Shown: positions 26,600 through 35,642 of the stretch, piece by piece
Numbering within the stretch: position 1 is the first letter of the stretch
Layout: each line of letters starts with the position of its first letter
Assembly: GCA_035497315.1 (NCBI GenBank)
Contig: DATJDU010000084.1
Span: 38,119-102,118, forward strand
DNA: 64,000 nt
Source: Andeanibacterium sp035497315
Lineage (GTDB): Bacteria > Pseudomonadota > Alphaproteobacteria > Sphingomonadales > Sphingomonadaceae
Direction of reading: 5' to 3'
The notes under the pieces: model-generated
What the model saw: the letters and a program-made list of their open reading frames with translations, nothing else
Told to the model about the DNA's origin: nothing
Databases searched by the model: none
Program-made: the position numbers and the translations under genes

Positions 26600-27726
26600 G
26601 CCCCCTTCCGTCTCATTCGCACGGCACCCAGCAGGGCGACCAAAGCGCGCGGCACCAAGGCCAGCCCCGCGCCATAGGCAGGCAGCACCAGCGCGCCCCA
26701 ATAGAAATTCTCGGGCCGGGCGAACAGCGCGATGGCAAGCGCAAAGCCCGCGAACCACAGCGTGGCGAACCAGCCCAGCCTGCCGCCCAGCCCCAGCCAG
26801 CCGAGCAACGGCAGCAGAGCAAGCGGGGCCGCGAGCCAGAGCGGAGCGAAGGACAGAGGCGTCAGGCGCACCATTGCCTCAAGGAAGGCTTGCGGCCCCT
26901 GAAACCCTGCCCAGCCCTGCGATGCGGGCGCATCGGGCGGGCGCAACGCGCTTACCGCTTCTGCGTGGAAGAACATGCCGATGGCGAACAGCGCGATCAC
27001 CCCCAGCACCGCCAGCGCCTCTCCCTTGCGTCGCTCCACCGCCGCGAAGACGAGCCACAGCAACAGGAAGGGCAGCGCCAGTTCCCGCAGCGCCAGAGCA
27101 GTGGCCGCCAGCAGCAGGCTGGGCCACCAGCGACCCGGCCGATAGAGCAGCAGCGCGGCGGAAAGGAACAGCCCGGCGATCAGCTCATGCACCAGCCCGA
27201 CTACTTCGAGAAACGCCCCGAAGCCGCACAAGACGAGTATCAGCGCCGCGCCGATCCGTTCCGGCGCACGCAAGGCGTCCTGCGGCTGGCCCATGAGCCC
27301 CGCCAGTGAGAGGCCCAGTGCGAGCACCGCCGCGACACGCCAGAACGCAGGCCCGAACAGGACATTGCCCTCTGCCAGCACAGGCGAGCGCACGGTAAAG
27401 AAGGGCCGGGTGGGATAGTGATTTGCCAGGTGCTCGGAAACGGCGGCCTCGTAATAGGTCTCGCCCCGCGCCATGCGCGCATTGATCGCACTGTAGAGTT
27501 CAAGATCGCCCGCCCCGCCTTCCGGCTGGGCGGCCTGTTTCGCGGCAATGCGATCATCGCCCGCGTGCATCAGTTCGCCCGTCGCTGGAATGCTCCACAG
27601 GCAGGCCGCGACAAGCGCCAGGAGCAGCAGGATCGCGGCGGGGCGCGGAAGCCTGGCCAGCGGCCTGTCGATCCACACCCCGAAGCGGGCAGGCGACAGG
27701 TCGGCGCGCTGGGTCAGGAGAGCCAT
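26596..27726 (-). CDS. multi-pass membrane protein, paralogue A
   Basis: This 376-residue protein has about ten hydrophobic segments and a soluble loop at about 50-100 with HAGDDRIAAKQ and ARGETYYEAAVSEHLANHYP. It is a tandem paralogue of the next gene on this strand, coupled through ATGA. Its start overlaps the ubiB end by 13 bases, so ubiE, ubiB and this pair may be one operon. The function is unknown; a lipid-linked sugar or envelope role is only a guess. Confidence 0.7.
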   Translation of the reverse strand: MALLTQRADLSPARFGVWIDRPLARLPRPAAILLLLALVAACLWSIPATGELMHAGDDRIAAKQAAQPEGGAGDLELYSAINARMARGETYYEAAVSEHLANHYPTRPFFTVRSPVLAEGNVLFGPAFWRVAAVLALGLSLAGLMGQPQDALRAPERIGAALILVLCGFGAFLEVVGLVHELIAGLFLSAALLLYRPGRWWPSLLLAATALALRELALPFLLLWLVFAAVERRKGEALAVLGVIALFAIGMFFHAEAVSALRPPDAPASQGWAGFQGPQAFLEAMVRLTPLSFAPLWLAAPLALLPLLGWLGLGGRLGWFATLWFAGFALAIALFARPENFYWGALVLPAYGAGLALVPRALVALLGAVRMRRKGA

Positions 27727-29264
27727 CCGGCAAGATTGGCGGCCCAGATCGCCGCCCCGCCCGCCACCGCCGCGAGCAGATAGCCCGGCCAGCGCCGCCC
27801 GCCGCGCCGTTCCCAGATCAGCGGCACCGGTTCGAGCGGCGGAGCCTCGGGCGCGCCGCCCTTGGCCGGGAAACGATCCTCAAGCCGGCGCAGCAGGTCA
27901 GGCAGGCGCAGCAGGGTCTGGAAATCGGTGCGCAGCCGGTCCGCCAGCATGGCCTCGGGGCCCAGCTCGTCGCGAATCCAGCTCTTCACGAAGGGGGCGG
28001 CAACGTCCCACATATTGATCGAAGGATCGATCTGGGTGGCGACACCTTCCACCATCACCATGGTCTTTTGCAGCAGCAGCAGATGCGGCTGGGTCTGCAT
28101 GTCGAAATCGCGGGTAATGGCGAACAGCCCATCGAGCATCTGGCCCACCGAAAGCTCGCTCACCGGCTTGCCGCGCATCGGCTCGCCCACGGCGCGCAGG
28201 GCAGTCGCGAATTCATCCACCGAGTGATAGCTGGGCACATATTGCGCCTCGAAATGGATCTCGGCCACCCGGCGGTAATCGCCGGTGGTAAGGCCATAGA
28301 GGATTTCGGCCAGCCATTGCCGGGCGCGCCGGTCGATCCGGCCCATGATGCCGAAATCGATGGCGACGATCATGCCATCGGGCCGCACGAACAGATTGCC
28401 CTGGTGCATGTCGGCATGGAAGAAACCCGCACTGATCGCCTGGGTGAGGAAGGCCAGAACCAGCCTGCTTGCCAGCTTGGGTAGATCGTGCCCGGCCGCT
28501 TTCAGAGCCTCGACGTCGCTGATCTTGACCCCGTCGATCCATTCGACGGTCATCACCCTGCCATTGGTGCGATCCCAGTCGATATCGGGCACACGATAGC
28601 CTTCGAAGCCCTTCATCGCGGCGGCAAGTTCGCTGGCCGAAGCCGCCTCGCGCCGCAGGTCCAGCTCGCGCGCGGTCCAGCGGCGGAAATTCTCGATAGT
28701 CAGGCGTGGGCGCAATCGCGCAGCTTCGCCGCCCAGCGCCTCGAGATGGGCGGCAGCCCATTCATAGGTTTCGATATCGCGCTCGAAACGGCGGCGGATA
28801 CCGGGGCGCAGCACCTTGATCGCCACGGTGCGCCCGTCGATCGTCACGCCCTTGTGGACCTGGGCGATGGAGGCCGCCCCCACCGGAACAGGATCGACAC
28901 TGGCGAAGAACGCCTCCAGCGGCTGGCCGAAGCTGCCTTCGATCTCCGCGCGGATTGCCGCGAAGGGCACTGGCGGCAGGCTGTCCTGCAGACCGAGCAG
29001 ATTGCGCGCTGCTTCCTCGCCCACCAGATCGGGCCGCGTGGCAAGCGACTGGCCCAGCTTGATCGCGGCCGGACCTATGGCCTTGAAGGCGCTCGAATAA
29101 TCGGGCTCGCGCGGCTGGAAAGTGCCGAAACGCGCGAGCTTGACAAGCCGACGCACCGGCGCGGGCGTATTAGGATCGCGCTCGATCCCCCGCAGCGCGC
29201 CGTAGCGCGCCGCAGTGCGGCCCCACGAGAGGAGCCTGACAATATGAGTGGCGGGGCTGGTCAC
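27714..29264 (-). CDS. ubiB: ubiquinone biosynthesis kinase-like protein UbiB
   Basis: UbiB is an ABC1/ADCK atypical kinase or ATPase needed for ubiquinone biosynthesis. I chose GTG at 29264 (VTSPATHIVRLLSWGR), one base after the ubiE stop, because the ATG at 29342 would overlap ubiE by 77 bases. The 516-residue protein has the KxGQ motif (IKLGQSLATRPDL), the Ala-rich loop PVGAASIAQVHKG, catalytic HADMHQGNLFV and AIDFGIMGR, and two C-terminal helices for membrane anchoring. Confidence 0.94.
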   Translation of the reverse strand: MTSPATHIVRLLSWGRTAARYGALRGIERDPNTPAPVRRLVKLARFGTFQPREPDYSSAFKAIGPAAIKLGQSLATRPDLVGEEAARNLLGLQDSLPPVPFAAIRAEIEGSFGQPLEAFFASVDPVPVGAASIAQVHKGVTIDGRTVAIKVLRPGIRRRFERDIETYEWAAAHLEALGGEAARLRPRLTIENFRRWTARELDLRREAASASELAAAMKGFEGYRVPDIDWDRTNGRVMTVEWIDGVKISDVEALKAAGHDLPKLASRLVLAFLTQAISAGFFHADMHQGNLFVRPDGMIVAIDFGIMGRIDRRARQWLAEILYGLTTGDYRRVAEIHFEAQYVPSYHSVDEFATALRAVGEPMRGKPVSELSVGQMLDGLFAITRDFDMQTQPHLLLLQKTMVMVEGVATQIDPSINMWDVAAPFVKSWIRDELGPEAMLADRLRTDFQTLLRLPDLLRRLEDRFPAKGGAPEAPPLEPVPLIWERRGGRRWPGYLLAAVAGGAAIWAANLAGWLS

Positions 29265-29265
29265 C

Positions 29266-29997
29266 CTATATCTTCCACCCCGAATGGATCGCCACCAGTC
29301 CGCCCAGGATCGGTTCCACCCTGGTCTGGGTGAAGCCGGCATCGCGGATCAGCTGTTCGAATTCGGGCATGGGCGGGAAGCGGCGGATCGATTCGATGAG
29401 ATAGCGATAGCTTTCCTCGTCATGGGCGATCGCCTTGCCAAGCTGCGGCACCAGCTTGTGCGAATAAAGATCGTAGGCTTCCTTGAAGCCCGGCCATTCG
29501 GTGGTGGAAAATTCCAGGCAGAAGAAACGCCCGCCGAATTTCAGCACGCGGTGCGCCTCGGCCAGCGCCTTGTCGATATGGGTGACGTTCCGGATGCCGA
29601 AGGCAATCGTATAGGCATCGAAGAAGCGGCTGGGGAAACTCAACTCCTCTGCATTCTGGCGCGACCAGACAAGCTCGTCCAGCCCCCGCTTCATGGCCCG
29701 TTCGATGCCGACATCCAGCATGTCCTGATTGATATCCGACACCGTGACGATGGCCCCGCGCTCGGCCATGCGGAAGGCGATGTCCCCCGTGCCGCCCGCC
29801 ATGTCGAGGATCTGCTCACCCGGCTGGGGCTTCACCCGCCGCACGAAACGATCCTTCCACAAACGGTGCATGCCGCCCGACATCGCATCGTTCATGATGT
29901 CGTATTTCGCCGCCACATTGGAAAACACCGCGCCCACGCGCCGCGTCTTCTCTTCCGGGCTCACTTCTTCGTAGCCGAAGGATACCTGCTCGCTCAT
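29266..29997 (-). CDS. ubiE: ubiquinone/menaquinone C-methyltransferase UbiE
   Basis: UbiE adds the C5 methyl group in ubiquinone synthesis using S-adenosylmethionine. The ATG at 29997 (MSEQVSFGYEEV) gives the usual 243 residues. SAM motif I is DMAGGTGDIAFRM; YDIMNDAMSGGMHRLWKD and FGIRNV are family signatures. It is the first gene of a ubiE-ubiB unit. Confidence 0.96.
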   Translation of the reverse strand: MSEQVSFGYEEVSPEEKTRRVGAVFSNVAAKYDIMNDAMSGGMHRLWKDRFVRRVKPQPGEQILDMAGGTGDIAFRMAERGAIVTVSDINQDMLDVGIERAMKRGLDELVWSRQNAEELSFPSRFFDAYTIAFGIRNVTHIDKALAEAHRVLKFGGRFFCLEFSTTEWPGFKEAYDLYSHKLVPQLGKAIAHDEESYRYLIESIRRFPPMPEFEQLIRDAGFTQTRVEPILGGLVAIHSGWKI

Positions 29998-30013
29998 GCC
30001 TGCCCTGTAGCGG

Positions 30014-30961
30014 TCAGTCCCGCGCGGCGCCAGCCGGTCTTTCGGGTGCCGGTTTTTGAGGACGTCCATAGAGCAGGGCCAGTGCCGAAATCACGATTCC
30101 GGCAAGGATCAGCCCCATGCCCGCCCAGTGATAGGAACGGAGCTGCTCGCCCAGGATCGCCGCCGAAAGCAGGGCGCCGAACAAGGGCATCAGCGTAATC
30201 GCCTGCCCCGCACGGGCCGGGCCGACCTGCCCGGTCGCCCAATTATAGATGAAATAGGAAACGAGCGATGGCAGCACCGAGACATAGGCAAAGGCCCCCA
30301 CCACGCCCCAGCTCCAGTGGATTTGCTTGCCCTGCGCCCATTCCATCGCCGCCAGCGGTGCCATGGCGAAGGCGCCGATCCAGAAGGTCACTGCCACGAA
30401 GCTTTCCGGCGCCGTCTTCGGCCTGAGCCGTAGCAATACGGTGTAGAGCGACCAGGCCACCACCGCAGTCAGCACCAGCGCATCGCCCAACCCGAAATGG
30501 AGCCGCATGGCCGCGCCCGGATCGCCCTGGAACACGATCACCACCACGCCCAGGATGGAAACCGCCACTCCCGCCGCCTGGCGCGGATCGGGCCTGGTGC
30601 CGAAGAACAGAAGATCGAACAGCACCACCAGCGCGGGGATCGCCGCCTGCAGCAGCAGGGCATTGGTGGCCGTGGTGTAACCCAGCCCCGCGTAGAGCAG
30701 CCCGTTGAAGGCGGCCACGCCGACCAGGCCGAGGACGAGCACCATTTTCCAGCCGGCAAGGATCGCCACCCGGTCTTTCCACACTGAACCGATCGCGAAG
30801 GGCAGCAGCAGCAGCGAGGCGCAGGTCCAGCGCACGAAGGCCAGCGTAAGGGGCGGAACATCTTCATGCACCGCGCGCCCGATGATCGAATTGCCGGCCC
30901 ACAGCAGCATCACCAGGCCCAGCATAGCAAAGGCACGCATATGGTTGGGGTTCCGAGACAT
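30014..30961 (-). CDS. EamA family (DMT) transporter
   Basis: This 315-residue protein has ten hydrophobic helices in two EamA halves (MLLWAGNSIIGRAV at the start, GALLSAAILGE in the second half). The start is the ATG at 30961 (MSRNPNHMRAFAML); the longer in-frame extension is antisense to mutM. Such transporters export metabolites or amino acids; the substrate cannot be read. It is divergent from mutM. Confidence 0.92.
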   Translation of the reverse strand: MSRNPNHMRAFAMLGLVMLLWAGNSIIGRAVHEDVPPLTLAFVRWTCASLLLLPFAIGSVWKDRVAILAGWKMVLVLGLVGVAAFNGLLYAGLGYTTATNALLLQAAIPALVVLFDLLFFGTRPDPRQAAGVAVSILGVVVIVFQGDPGAAMRLHFGLGDALVLTAVVAWSLYTVLLRLRPKTAPESFVAVTFWIGAFAMAPLAAMEWAQGKQIHWSWGVVGAFAYVSVLPSLVSYFIYNWATGQVGPARAGQAITLMPLFGALLSAAILGEQLRSYHWAGMGLILAGIVISALALLYGRPQKPAPERPAGAARD

Positions 30962-31045
30962 GGCGGTGGGCAATAGGGAGCGAATCCCCGCTTGGCGAGA
31001 GGTCGATGCGTGACAGGCGCCTTCGTGCAAACTAACGCACGCAGC

Positions 31046-31858
31046 ATGCCGGAACTGCCCGAAGTAGAAACCACCGTTCGCGGCCTTGCCCGTTTCCTTG
31101 ACGGGCAGCGGATCGAGCGTGTGGCGCTGAACCGCGCGGACCTGCGCCGCCCCTTCCCGCCCTCGCTCGTCCAGTCGCTCACCGGAGCGACAGTCACCGG
31201 GTTGGGCCGCCGGGCGAAATATGGCCTGATCCACACCGACCGCGCCCAGACCATGGTGTTCCACCTTGGCATGAGCGGGCGCTGGCGGATCGATCCTGCG
31301 GACCTTGGCAAACACGATCATCTGGTGATCGAGACAGCAGGACACCAATTCGCGCTCGATGACGCGCGCCGCTTCGGATCGGTCGATCTTGTCGATACGG
31401 CGGCGCTGGAAGCCTGGCCGCAATTCGCCGCCATGGGCCCCGAGCCGCTGGGAGACGGCCTTACTCCCGCGCATCTTCGGACCGCGCTCGACGGGCGCAA
31501 GCAGGCGGTCAAATTGCTGCTGCTCGATCAGCGGATCGTGGCGGGGCTGGGCAATATCTATGTGTGCGAAGCGCTCTACCGCGCCGGGATCAGCCCGCTG
31601 CGCGCAGGCGGCATGGTCTCGCTCGCGGCGCTGGAGCGGCTGGTGCCGGCGATCCGGCAGGTGCTGAGCGAATCGATCGCGGATGGCGGATCGACCTTGC
31701 GCGACTATGCCCGGCCCGATGGCGAGCTGGGCTATTTCGCCACCCGCTTCGATGTCTATGGGCGCGAGGCGGAAGATTGCCACCGCTGCGGGGGCACTGT
31801 AAGGCGCATCGCACAAGGCGGACGCAGCAGCTGGTATTGCGCGGCCTGCCAGAAATGA
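31046..31858 (+). CDS. mutM: formamidopyrimidine-DNA glycosylase
   Basis: MutM/Fpg removes 8-oxoguanine and formamidopyrimidines. The ATG at 31046 places catalytic Pro2 and Glu3 correctly (MPELPEVETT). The 270-residue protein has the helix-two-turn-helix region (VAGLGNIYVCEALYRAGI) and the C-terminal zinc finger with Cys pairs CHRC and CAAC. Length is normal. rpsT follows on the same strand. Confidence 0.97.
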   Translation: MPELPEVETTVRGLARFLDGQRIERVALNRADLRRPFPPSLVQSLTGATVTGLGRRAKYGLIHTDRAQTMVFHLGMSGRWRIDPADLGKHDHLVIETAGHQFALDDARRFGSVDLVDTAALEAWPQFAAMGPEPLGDGLTPAHLRTALDGRKQAVKLLLLDQRIVAGLGNIYVCEALYRAGISPLRAGGMVSLAALERLVPAIRQVLSESIADGGSTLRDYARPDGELGYFATRFDVYGREAEDCHRCGGTVRRIAQGGRSSWYCAACQK

Positions 31859-32023
31859 CCTCTGTCCATGCGGGGCTCTCCCGCCGGGTTTGAGGCGAGT
31901 ATAGGTTGACGATTCGGGCATGCGCCGTTAAGGGCGCCGCTTTCCGGCGGGAAACTGCCTTTTCCGCGAGTTTATCGATTTAGAATTCCGGCTGCGCAAT
32001 AAGCGGCCTGAAAGAGGACGAAG

Positions 32024-32284
32024 ATGGCCAATACGCCGCAAGCACGCAAGCGCATCCGTCGCAACGCCAACCGCGCCGAAATCAACGGTGCGCGTCTGGG
32101 CCGCATCCGCACCTTCGTGAAGAAGGTGGAAGCCGCCATCGCTGGTGGCGACAAGGCCGTAGCCGCTGAAGCGCTGAAGAGCGCACAGCCGGAAATGGCT
32201 CGCGGCGTGGCACGCGGAGTGCTGCACAAGAACACCGTGGCTCGCAAGATGTCGCGCCTGTCGAAGCGAATCGCCGCTCTTTGA
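32024..32284 (+). CDS. rpsT: 30S ribosomal protein S20
   Basis: This 86-residue basic protein (MANTPQARKRIRRNANRAEI) is S20, which binds 16S rRNA. A GAGGAC-type ribosome site precedes the ATG. It is followed by a terminator and then dnaA, a neighbour order common in alphaproteobacteria. Confidence 0.97.
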   Translation: MANTPQARKRIRRNANRAEINGARLGRIRTFVKKVEAAIAGGDKAVAAEALKSAQPEMARGVARGVLHKNTVARKMSRLSKRIAAL

Positions 32285-32329
32285 TTCGCCTGGCCGAAAG
32301 GCCGCCGGCAGGAACACAGAACGAACAAG

Positions 32330-32356
32330 GCCGGTGCGTTTCGCGCCGGCTTTTTT
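32330..32356 (+). terminator. Rho-independent terminator of rpsT
   Basis: GCCGG (32330-32334) pairs with CCGGC (32346-32350), with further internal GC pairs, followed by six T. It separates rpsT from dnaA transcription. Confidence 0.85.
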
Positions 32357-32799
32357 CGCACCTGCGAGAGGCGTATATTACAGTTTGATGTAAGTACCCG
32401 TAATCTCGCGATTCGCTGCTTAAAAAGCAGTGAAAACGGCGGAATTTAGCCATTTTAACGCAAGTCCGCGCCCCTTGGGCGAGTCAAGACTCATTATTTC
32501 ACTTTTTTTACGGAGCGCCCCTTGCCCATTTCGGTGCTGGGTTCATAAATCGGCCCAGGCCCACGGCGAGTCCGTTGGGGGCATCAATTAGTCGATATGA
32601 TGGTGTGCGGGTTCCGGTCTTGGGGGGATCGGACCGTGGCGGAGCTTTGCTCCGAAGTGCGGGCGATTGTCCGCGCGAAGGCCCGTCTGTCGAGGATCGA
32701 TCACCGTATTATGTAGGGATGGGACGGTAGATGATTCGGATGGGACCACATGCAGAACGGACGTCTGCATCAGCCAGGAAGCGCAAGGGCGACGATAAT
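32357..32799 (+). promoter_or_regulatory. dnaA upstream region with GANTC cluster
   Basis: This 443-base gene-free stretch holds five GANTC sites (32410, 32481, 32488, 32568 and 32733), two perfect small hairpins (32416-32430 and 32640-32654) and an A/T-rich patch at 32490-32512. GANTC is the CcrM methylation site that, with GcrA, times dnaA transcription in Caulobacter. I see no consensus DnaA box here. Confidence 0.55.
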
Positions 32800-34224
32800 A
32801 TGACCGAAGACCAAGAGGCGCTCGACCTCGCGGCCGACTGGGCAGACATCAGCCAGGGCCTTCGAAAAGACCTTGGCCACCAGCTTCACAGTCAGTGGAT
32901 CAAACCGATCCAATTGGGCAGTTTCTGCAAGGAAACGGGGACGCTCAATCTTTTCCTGCCGACCGAGTTCTCCGCGAACTGGGTGGGTGATCGCTTTGCC
33001 GACCGGCTCTCGCTGGCATGGAAGATTGCGCGCAGCGAAGTGAAGCAGGTGCGTATCGGTGTTCACCCCGGCCGCCGTCAGCTTCCCGAAGTGAAATTGG
33101 GCGGGCAGGACAGCTTTGGCCGCAGTGCCGCCAACGATGGTTCGCCCGAACGCCTTGGCGCGCTGGGCGCGGGTTCGATCGGTGAAGCGGGCTTTACCGC
33201 CTCGGTCGGCCTCGATCCCAGCCTGACCTTTGCCGCTTTCGTCACCGGCACGACCAATGTGCTGGCCTTCAATGCGGCCGAACGCATGGCCAAGGTGGAG
33301 CAGCCGCAATTCTCGCCGCTCTACCTCAAGGCCGCCACCGGCCAGGGCAAGACGCATCTGCTGCACGCCATCGGCCATGCCTATCTGGCGGCCCACCCGC
33401 GGGCGCGGATATTCTACTGCTCGGCGGAGCGCTTCATGGTCGAATTCGTTTCGGCCCTGCGCCAGAACGAGATGATCGAGTTCAAGGCACGCCTGCGCGG
33501 TTTCGACCTGCTGCTGGTGGACGATATCCAGTTCATCATCGGCAAGGCTTCCGCCCAGGAAGAGCTGCTCTACACGATCGACGCGCTGCTGGCCGAAGGC
33601 AAGCGGCTGGTCTTCGCCGCCGACCGTGCGCCGCAGGCGCTCGACGGGGTGGAACAGCGCCTGCTTTCGCGCCTGTCGATGGGCCTCGTCGCGGATATCC
33701 AGCCGGCCGATATCGAGCTGCGCCGTGCGATCCTCGAATCCAAGCTGACCCGTTTCGCGCCGCTGGAAGTTCCTTCCGACGTGATCGAGTTTCTGGCCCG
33801 CACCATCAACCGCAATGTGCGCGAGCTGGTGGGTGGCCTCAACAAGCTGATCGCCTATGCCCAGCTGACGGGGCAGGTGGTCTCGCTCCAGCTGGCCGAG
33901 GAGCAGCTGACCGACATCCTTTCGGCCAATCGCAAGCGCATCACGATCGACGAGATCCAGCGCACGGTGTGCCAGTTCTACCGGGTTGATCGTTCGGAAA
34001 TGTCCTCCAAGCGCCGCGCCCGCGCAGTGGTGCGCCCGCGCCAGGTGGCGATGTATCTCGCCAAGGTGCTGACACCCCGTTCCTACCCCGAGATCGGGCG
34101 CAAGTTCGGCGGGCGCGATCACTCCACCGTGATCCACGCCGTCCGCCTGATCGAGGACCTCAGGAAGCGCGACGCCGATATGGATGGCGATGTGCGCAGC
34201 CTGTTGAGACAGCTGGAAAGCTGA
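32800..34224 (+). CDS. dnaA: chromosomal replication initiator DnaA
   Basis: DnaA binds DnaA boxes and opens the origin. The ATG at 32800 (MTEDQEALDLAADW) has GGGCGA about 6 bases upstream; an ATG at 32731 is in frame but not family-like. The 474-residue protein has domain I, an AAA+ core with Walker A TGQGKTHLL (near 179-187) and Walker B LLLVDDIQF (near 237-245), and a C-terminal DNA-binding domain with GRKFGGRDHSTVIHAV. dnaN is not adjacent, unlike in many bacteria. Confidence 0.97.
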   Translation: MTEDQEALDLAADWADISQGLRKDLGHQLHSQWIKPIQLGSFCKETGTLNLFLPTEFSANWVGDRFADRLSLAWKIARSEVKQVRIGVHPGRRQLPEVKLGGQDSFGRSAANDGSPERLGALGAGSIGEAGFTASVGLDPSLTFAAFVTGTTNVLAFNAAERMAKVEQPQFSPLYLKAATGQGKTHLLHAIGHAYLAAHPRARIFYCSAERFMVEFVSALRQNEMIEFKARLRGFDLLLVDDIQFIIGKASAQEELLYTIDALLAEGKRLVFAADRAPQALDGVEQRLLSRLSMGLVADIQPADIELRRAILESKLTRFAPLEVPSDVIEFLARTINRNVRELVGGLNKLIAYAQLTGQVVSLQLAEEQLTDILSANRKRITIDEIQRTVCQFYRVDRSEMSSKRRARAVVRPRQVAMYLAKVLTPRSYPEIGRKFGGRDHSTVIHAVRLIEDLRKRDADMDGDVRSLLRQLES

Positions 34225-34284
34225 TTGCTTTTCCCGGCGGTGGGCACAGCCTGTCCACCGCCGGTTCCCTATATTATGGACCTC

Positions 34285-34380
34285 TTATCGACAGGCTTGT
34301 CGACAGACGCCGTGTGGCGTCTGTCCGGATTCGCCTGACGGCAAAGCTGGCGCCGCTGCAAGCCTTGTCGACAGACAAGG
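34285..34380. promoter_or_regulatory. DnaA-box-like 9-mers and inverted repeats downstream of dnaA
   Basis: TTATCGACA (34285-34293) and two copies of TTGTCGACA (34297-34305 and 34365-34373) each differ from DnaA boxes by one or two bases. A perfect 10-bp inverted repeat (34302-34311 with 34316-34325) and CTTGTC-GACA-GACAAG (34364-34379) lie among them. It may be a DnaA-binding control site, a weak origin element, or a terminator for dnaA without a T run. Confidence 0.4.
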
Positions 34381-34403
34381 CGATCCATGCATAAAGCCCC
34401 ACC

Positions 34404-34829
34404 ATGACCGAAATCGCCGAGTCTCCGCTGCCCCGCACGCTTCCCTCCTCTTATCTGGAGGCCGCGATCAGGGGCGGATTGCGCTGCACCTGCCCGCGCT
34501 GCGGCCAGGCGCCCCTGTTCCGCAAATGGCTCAAGCCTGTGGATTTCTGCTATGCCTGCGGGCAGGACTGGACGCTGCAGCGGGCGGATGATTTCCCGCC
34601 TTACATCTCCATCCTCGTTACCGGCCATCTGATGGCGCCCGTGCTGATCCTGCTGGTGCTGGACTTCCAGCTCTCCATGCTGGTGACAGGCGCCATCGTG
34701 CTGCCGCTGGCCGCCGCAATCATGCTGAGCATCCTCCAGCCAGCCAAGGGGGCGATCATCGCCGCGCAATGGTGGCTGGGGCTGGTGGGCTTCCGCAAGG
34801 AGCGGCTGCCACAAACACCGACCGCGTAA
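34404..34829 (+). CDS. DUF983 zinc-ribbon membrane protein
   Basis: This 141-residue protein has two CxxC pairs (CTCPRCG and CYACGQDW), probably binding zinc, followed by two hydrophobic helices (about 72-94 and 96-115). That is the DUF983 layout common in alphaproteobacteria, often near cytochrome oxidase genes, but here after dnaA. Its TAA overlaps the next ATG (TAATG), coupling it to the ThiF-like gene. Confidence 0.9.
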   Translation: MTEIAESPLPRTLPSSYLEAAIRGGLRCTCPRCGQAPLFRKWLKPVDFCYACGQDWTLQRADDFPPYISILVTGHLMAPVLILLVLDFQLSMLVTGAIVLPLAAAIMLSILQPAKGAIIAAQWWLGLVGFRKERLPQTPTA

Positions 34830-35599
34830 TGAGCCTTTCGCCCGCGCGCCTCGAACGTTTTGCCCGCCATATCGTGCTGCCCGAAATCGGCGGCGTGGGG
34901 CAGATGAAGCTTGCCGGATCGCATGTAGTGCTGGTGGGCCTGGGCGGGATCGGATCGCCGGCCCTGCAATATCTCGCCGCCGCCGGGATCGGGCGCCTGA
35001 CCCTGATCGACGACGACCGGGTGGATGAAAGCAATCTCCAGCGCCAGACGATCTATACCGAAAGTGACGTTGGCCAGCTCAAGGTCGAACGGGCCGAGGA
35101 ATGGCTCGCCCGGTTCGATCCCGAAATCGCCTGCCAGGCCGCCGCCATCCGGGTAACGCCGGAAACCGCCCCCGCCCTTATCCAGGGTGCGGACCTTGTG
35201 CTCGATGGCTGCGACAATTTCGCTACCCGCCTCGCCGTCTCCGATGCCTGCGTGGCGGCCGCCGTGCCGCTGCTGAGCGCCGCCGTGGGCCGCTTCCAGG
35301 GGCAGGTTGCCGCCTTTGCCGGGCATATCGAGGGGCACAGCTGCTATCGCTGCTATGTGGGCGACGCCTTCGATGCCGAAGATTGCGACACCTGCGCCGA
35401 AGACGGCATGCTGGGCGCCATGTCCGGCTGGGCCGCCACTTTCGCCGCGATGCAGGCGATCCGCGTGCTGCTGGCCGGCGTCAGCCCGCTGGGCGATCCG
35501 CAATGGGGCAAGCTGCATCTGCTGGACGGCCTTGCCCCTTCGCTGCGCACGCTGAACATCGCGAAGGATCCTGAGTGCCGGGGATGTTCGGCGGCCTGA
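34829..35599 (+). CDS. ThiF/MoeB/HesA family adenylyltransferase
   Basis: E1-like enzymes adenylate the C-terminus of a small ubiquitin-fold sulfur carrier such as ThiS or MoaD. The 256-residue protein has the nucleotide motif VGLGGIGSPALQYLAAAG, the family strand LTLIDDDRVDESNLQRQTIY and zinc Cys pairs CYRC and CRGC. It lacks the rhodanese domain of long MoeB proteins. No ThiS or MoaD gene is nearby, so the partner is unclear. Confidence 0.92.
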   Translation: MSLSPARLERFARHIVLPEIGGVGQMKLAGSHVVLVGLGGIGSPALQYLAAAGIGRLTLIDDDRVDESNLQRQTIYTESDVGQLKVERAEEWLARFDPEIACQAAAIRVTPETAPALIQGADLVLDGCDNFATRLAVSDACVAAAVPLLSAAVGRFQGQVAAFAGHIEGHSCYRCYVGDAFDAEDCDTCAEDGMLGAMSGWAATFAAMQAIRVLLAGVSPLGDPQWGKLHLLDGLAPSLRTLNIAKDPECRGCSAA

Positions 35600-35642
35600 C
35601 AAAATAGTGTCTTTCACGGGGATGGCATTATCGGTTTGCGCC

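Noticed and set aside
30962..31921. upstream extension of the EamA frame
   Set aside because: It is antisense to mutM, and the transporter begins with a normal hydrophobic N-terminus at 30961.
32357..32799. replication origin directly upstream of dnaA
   Set aside because: No consensus DnaA boxes or AT-rich unwinding element of useful length were seen; only GANTC sites and short hairpins.
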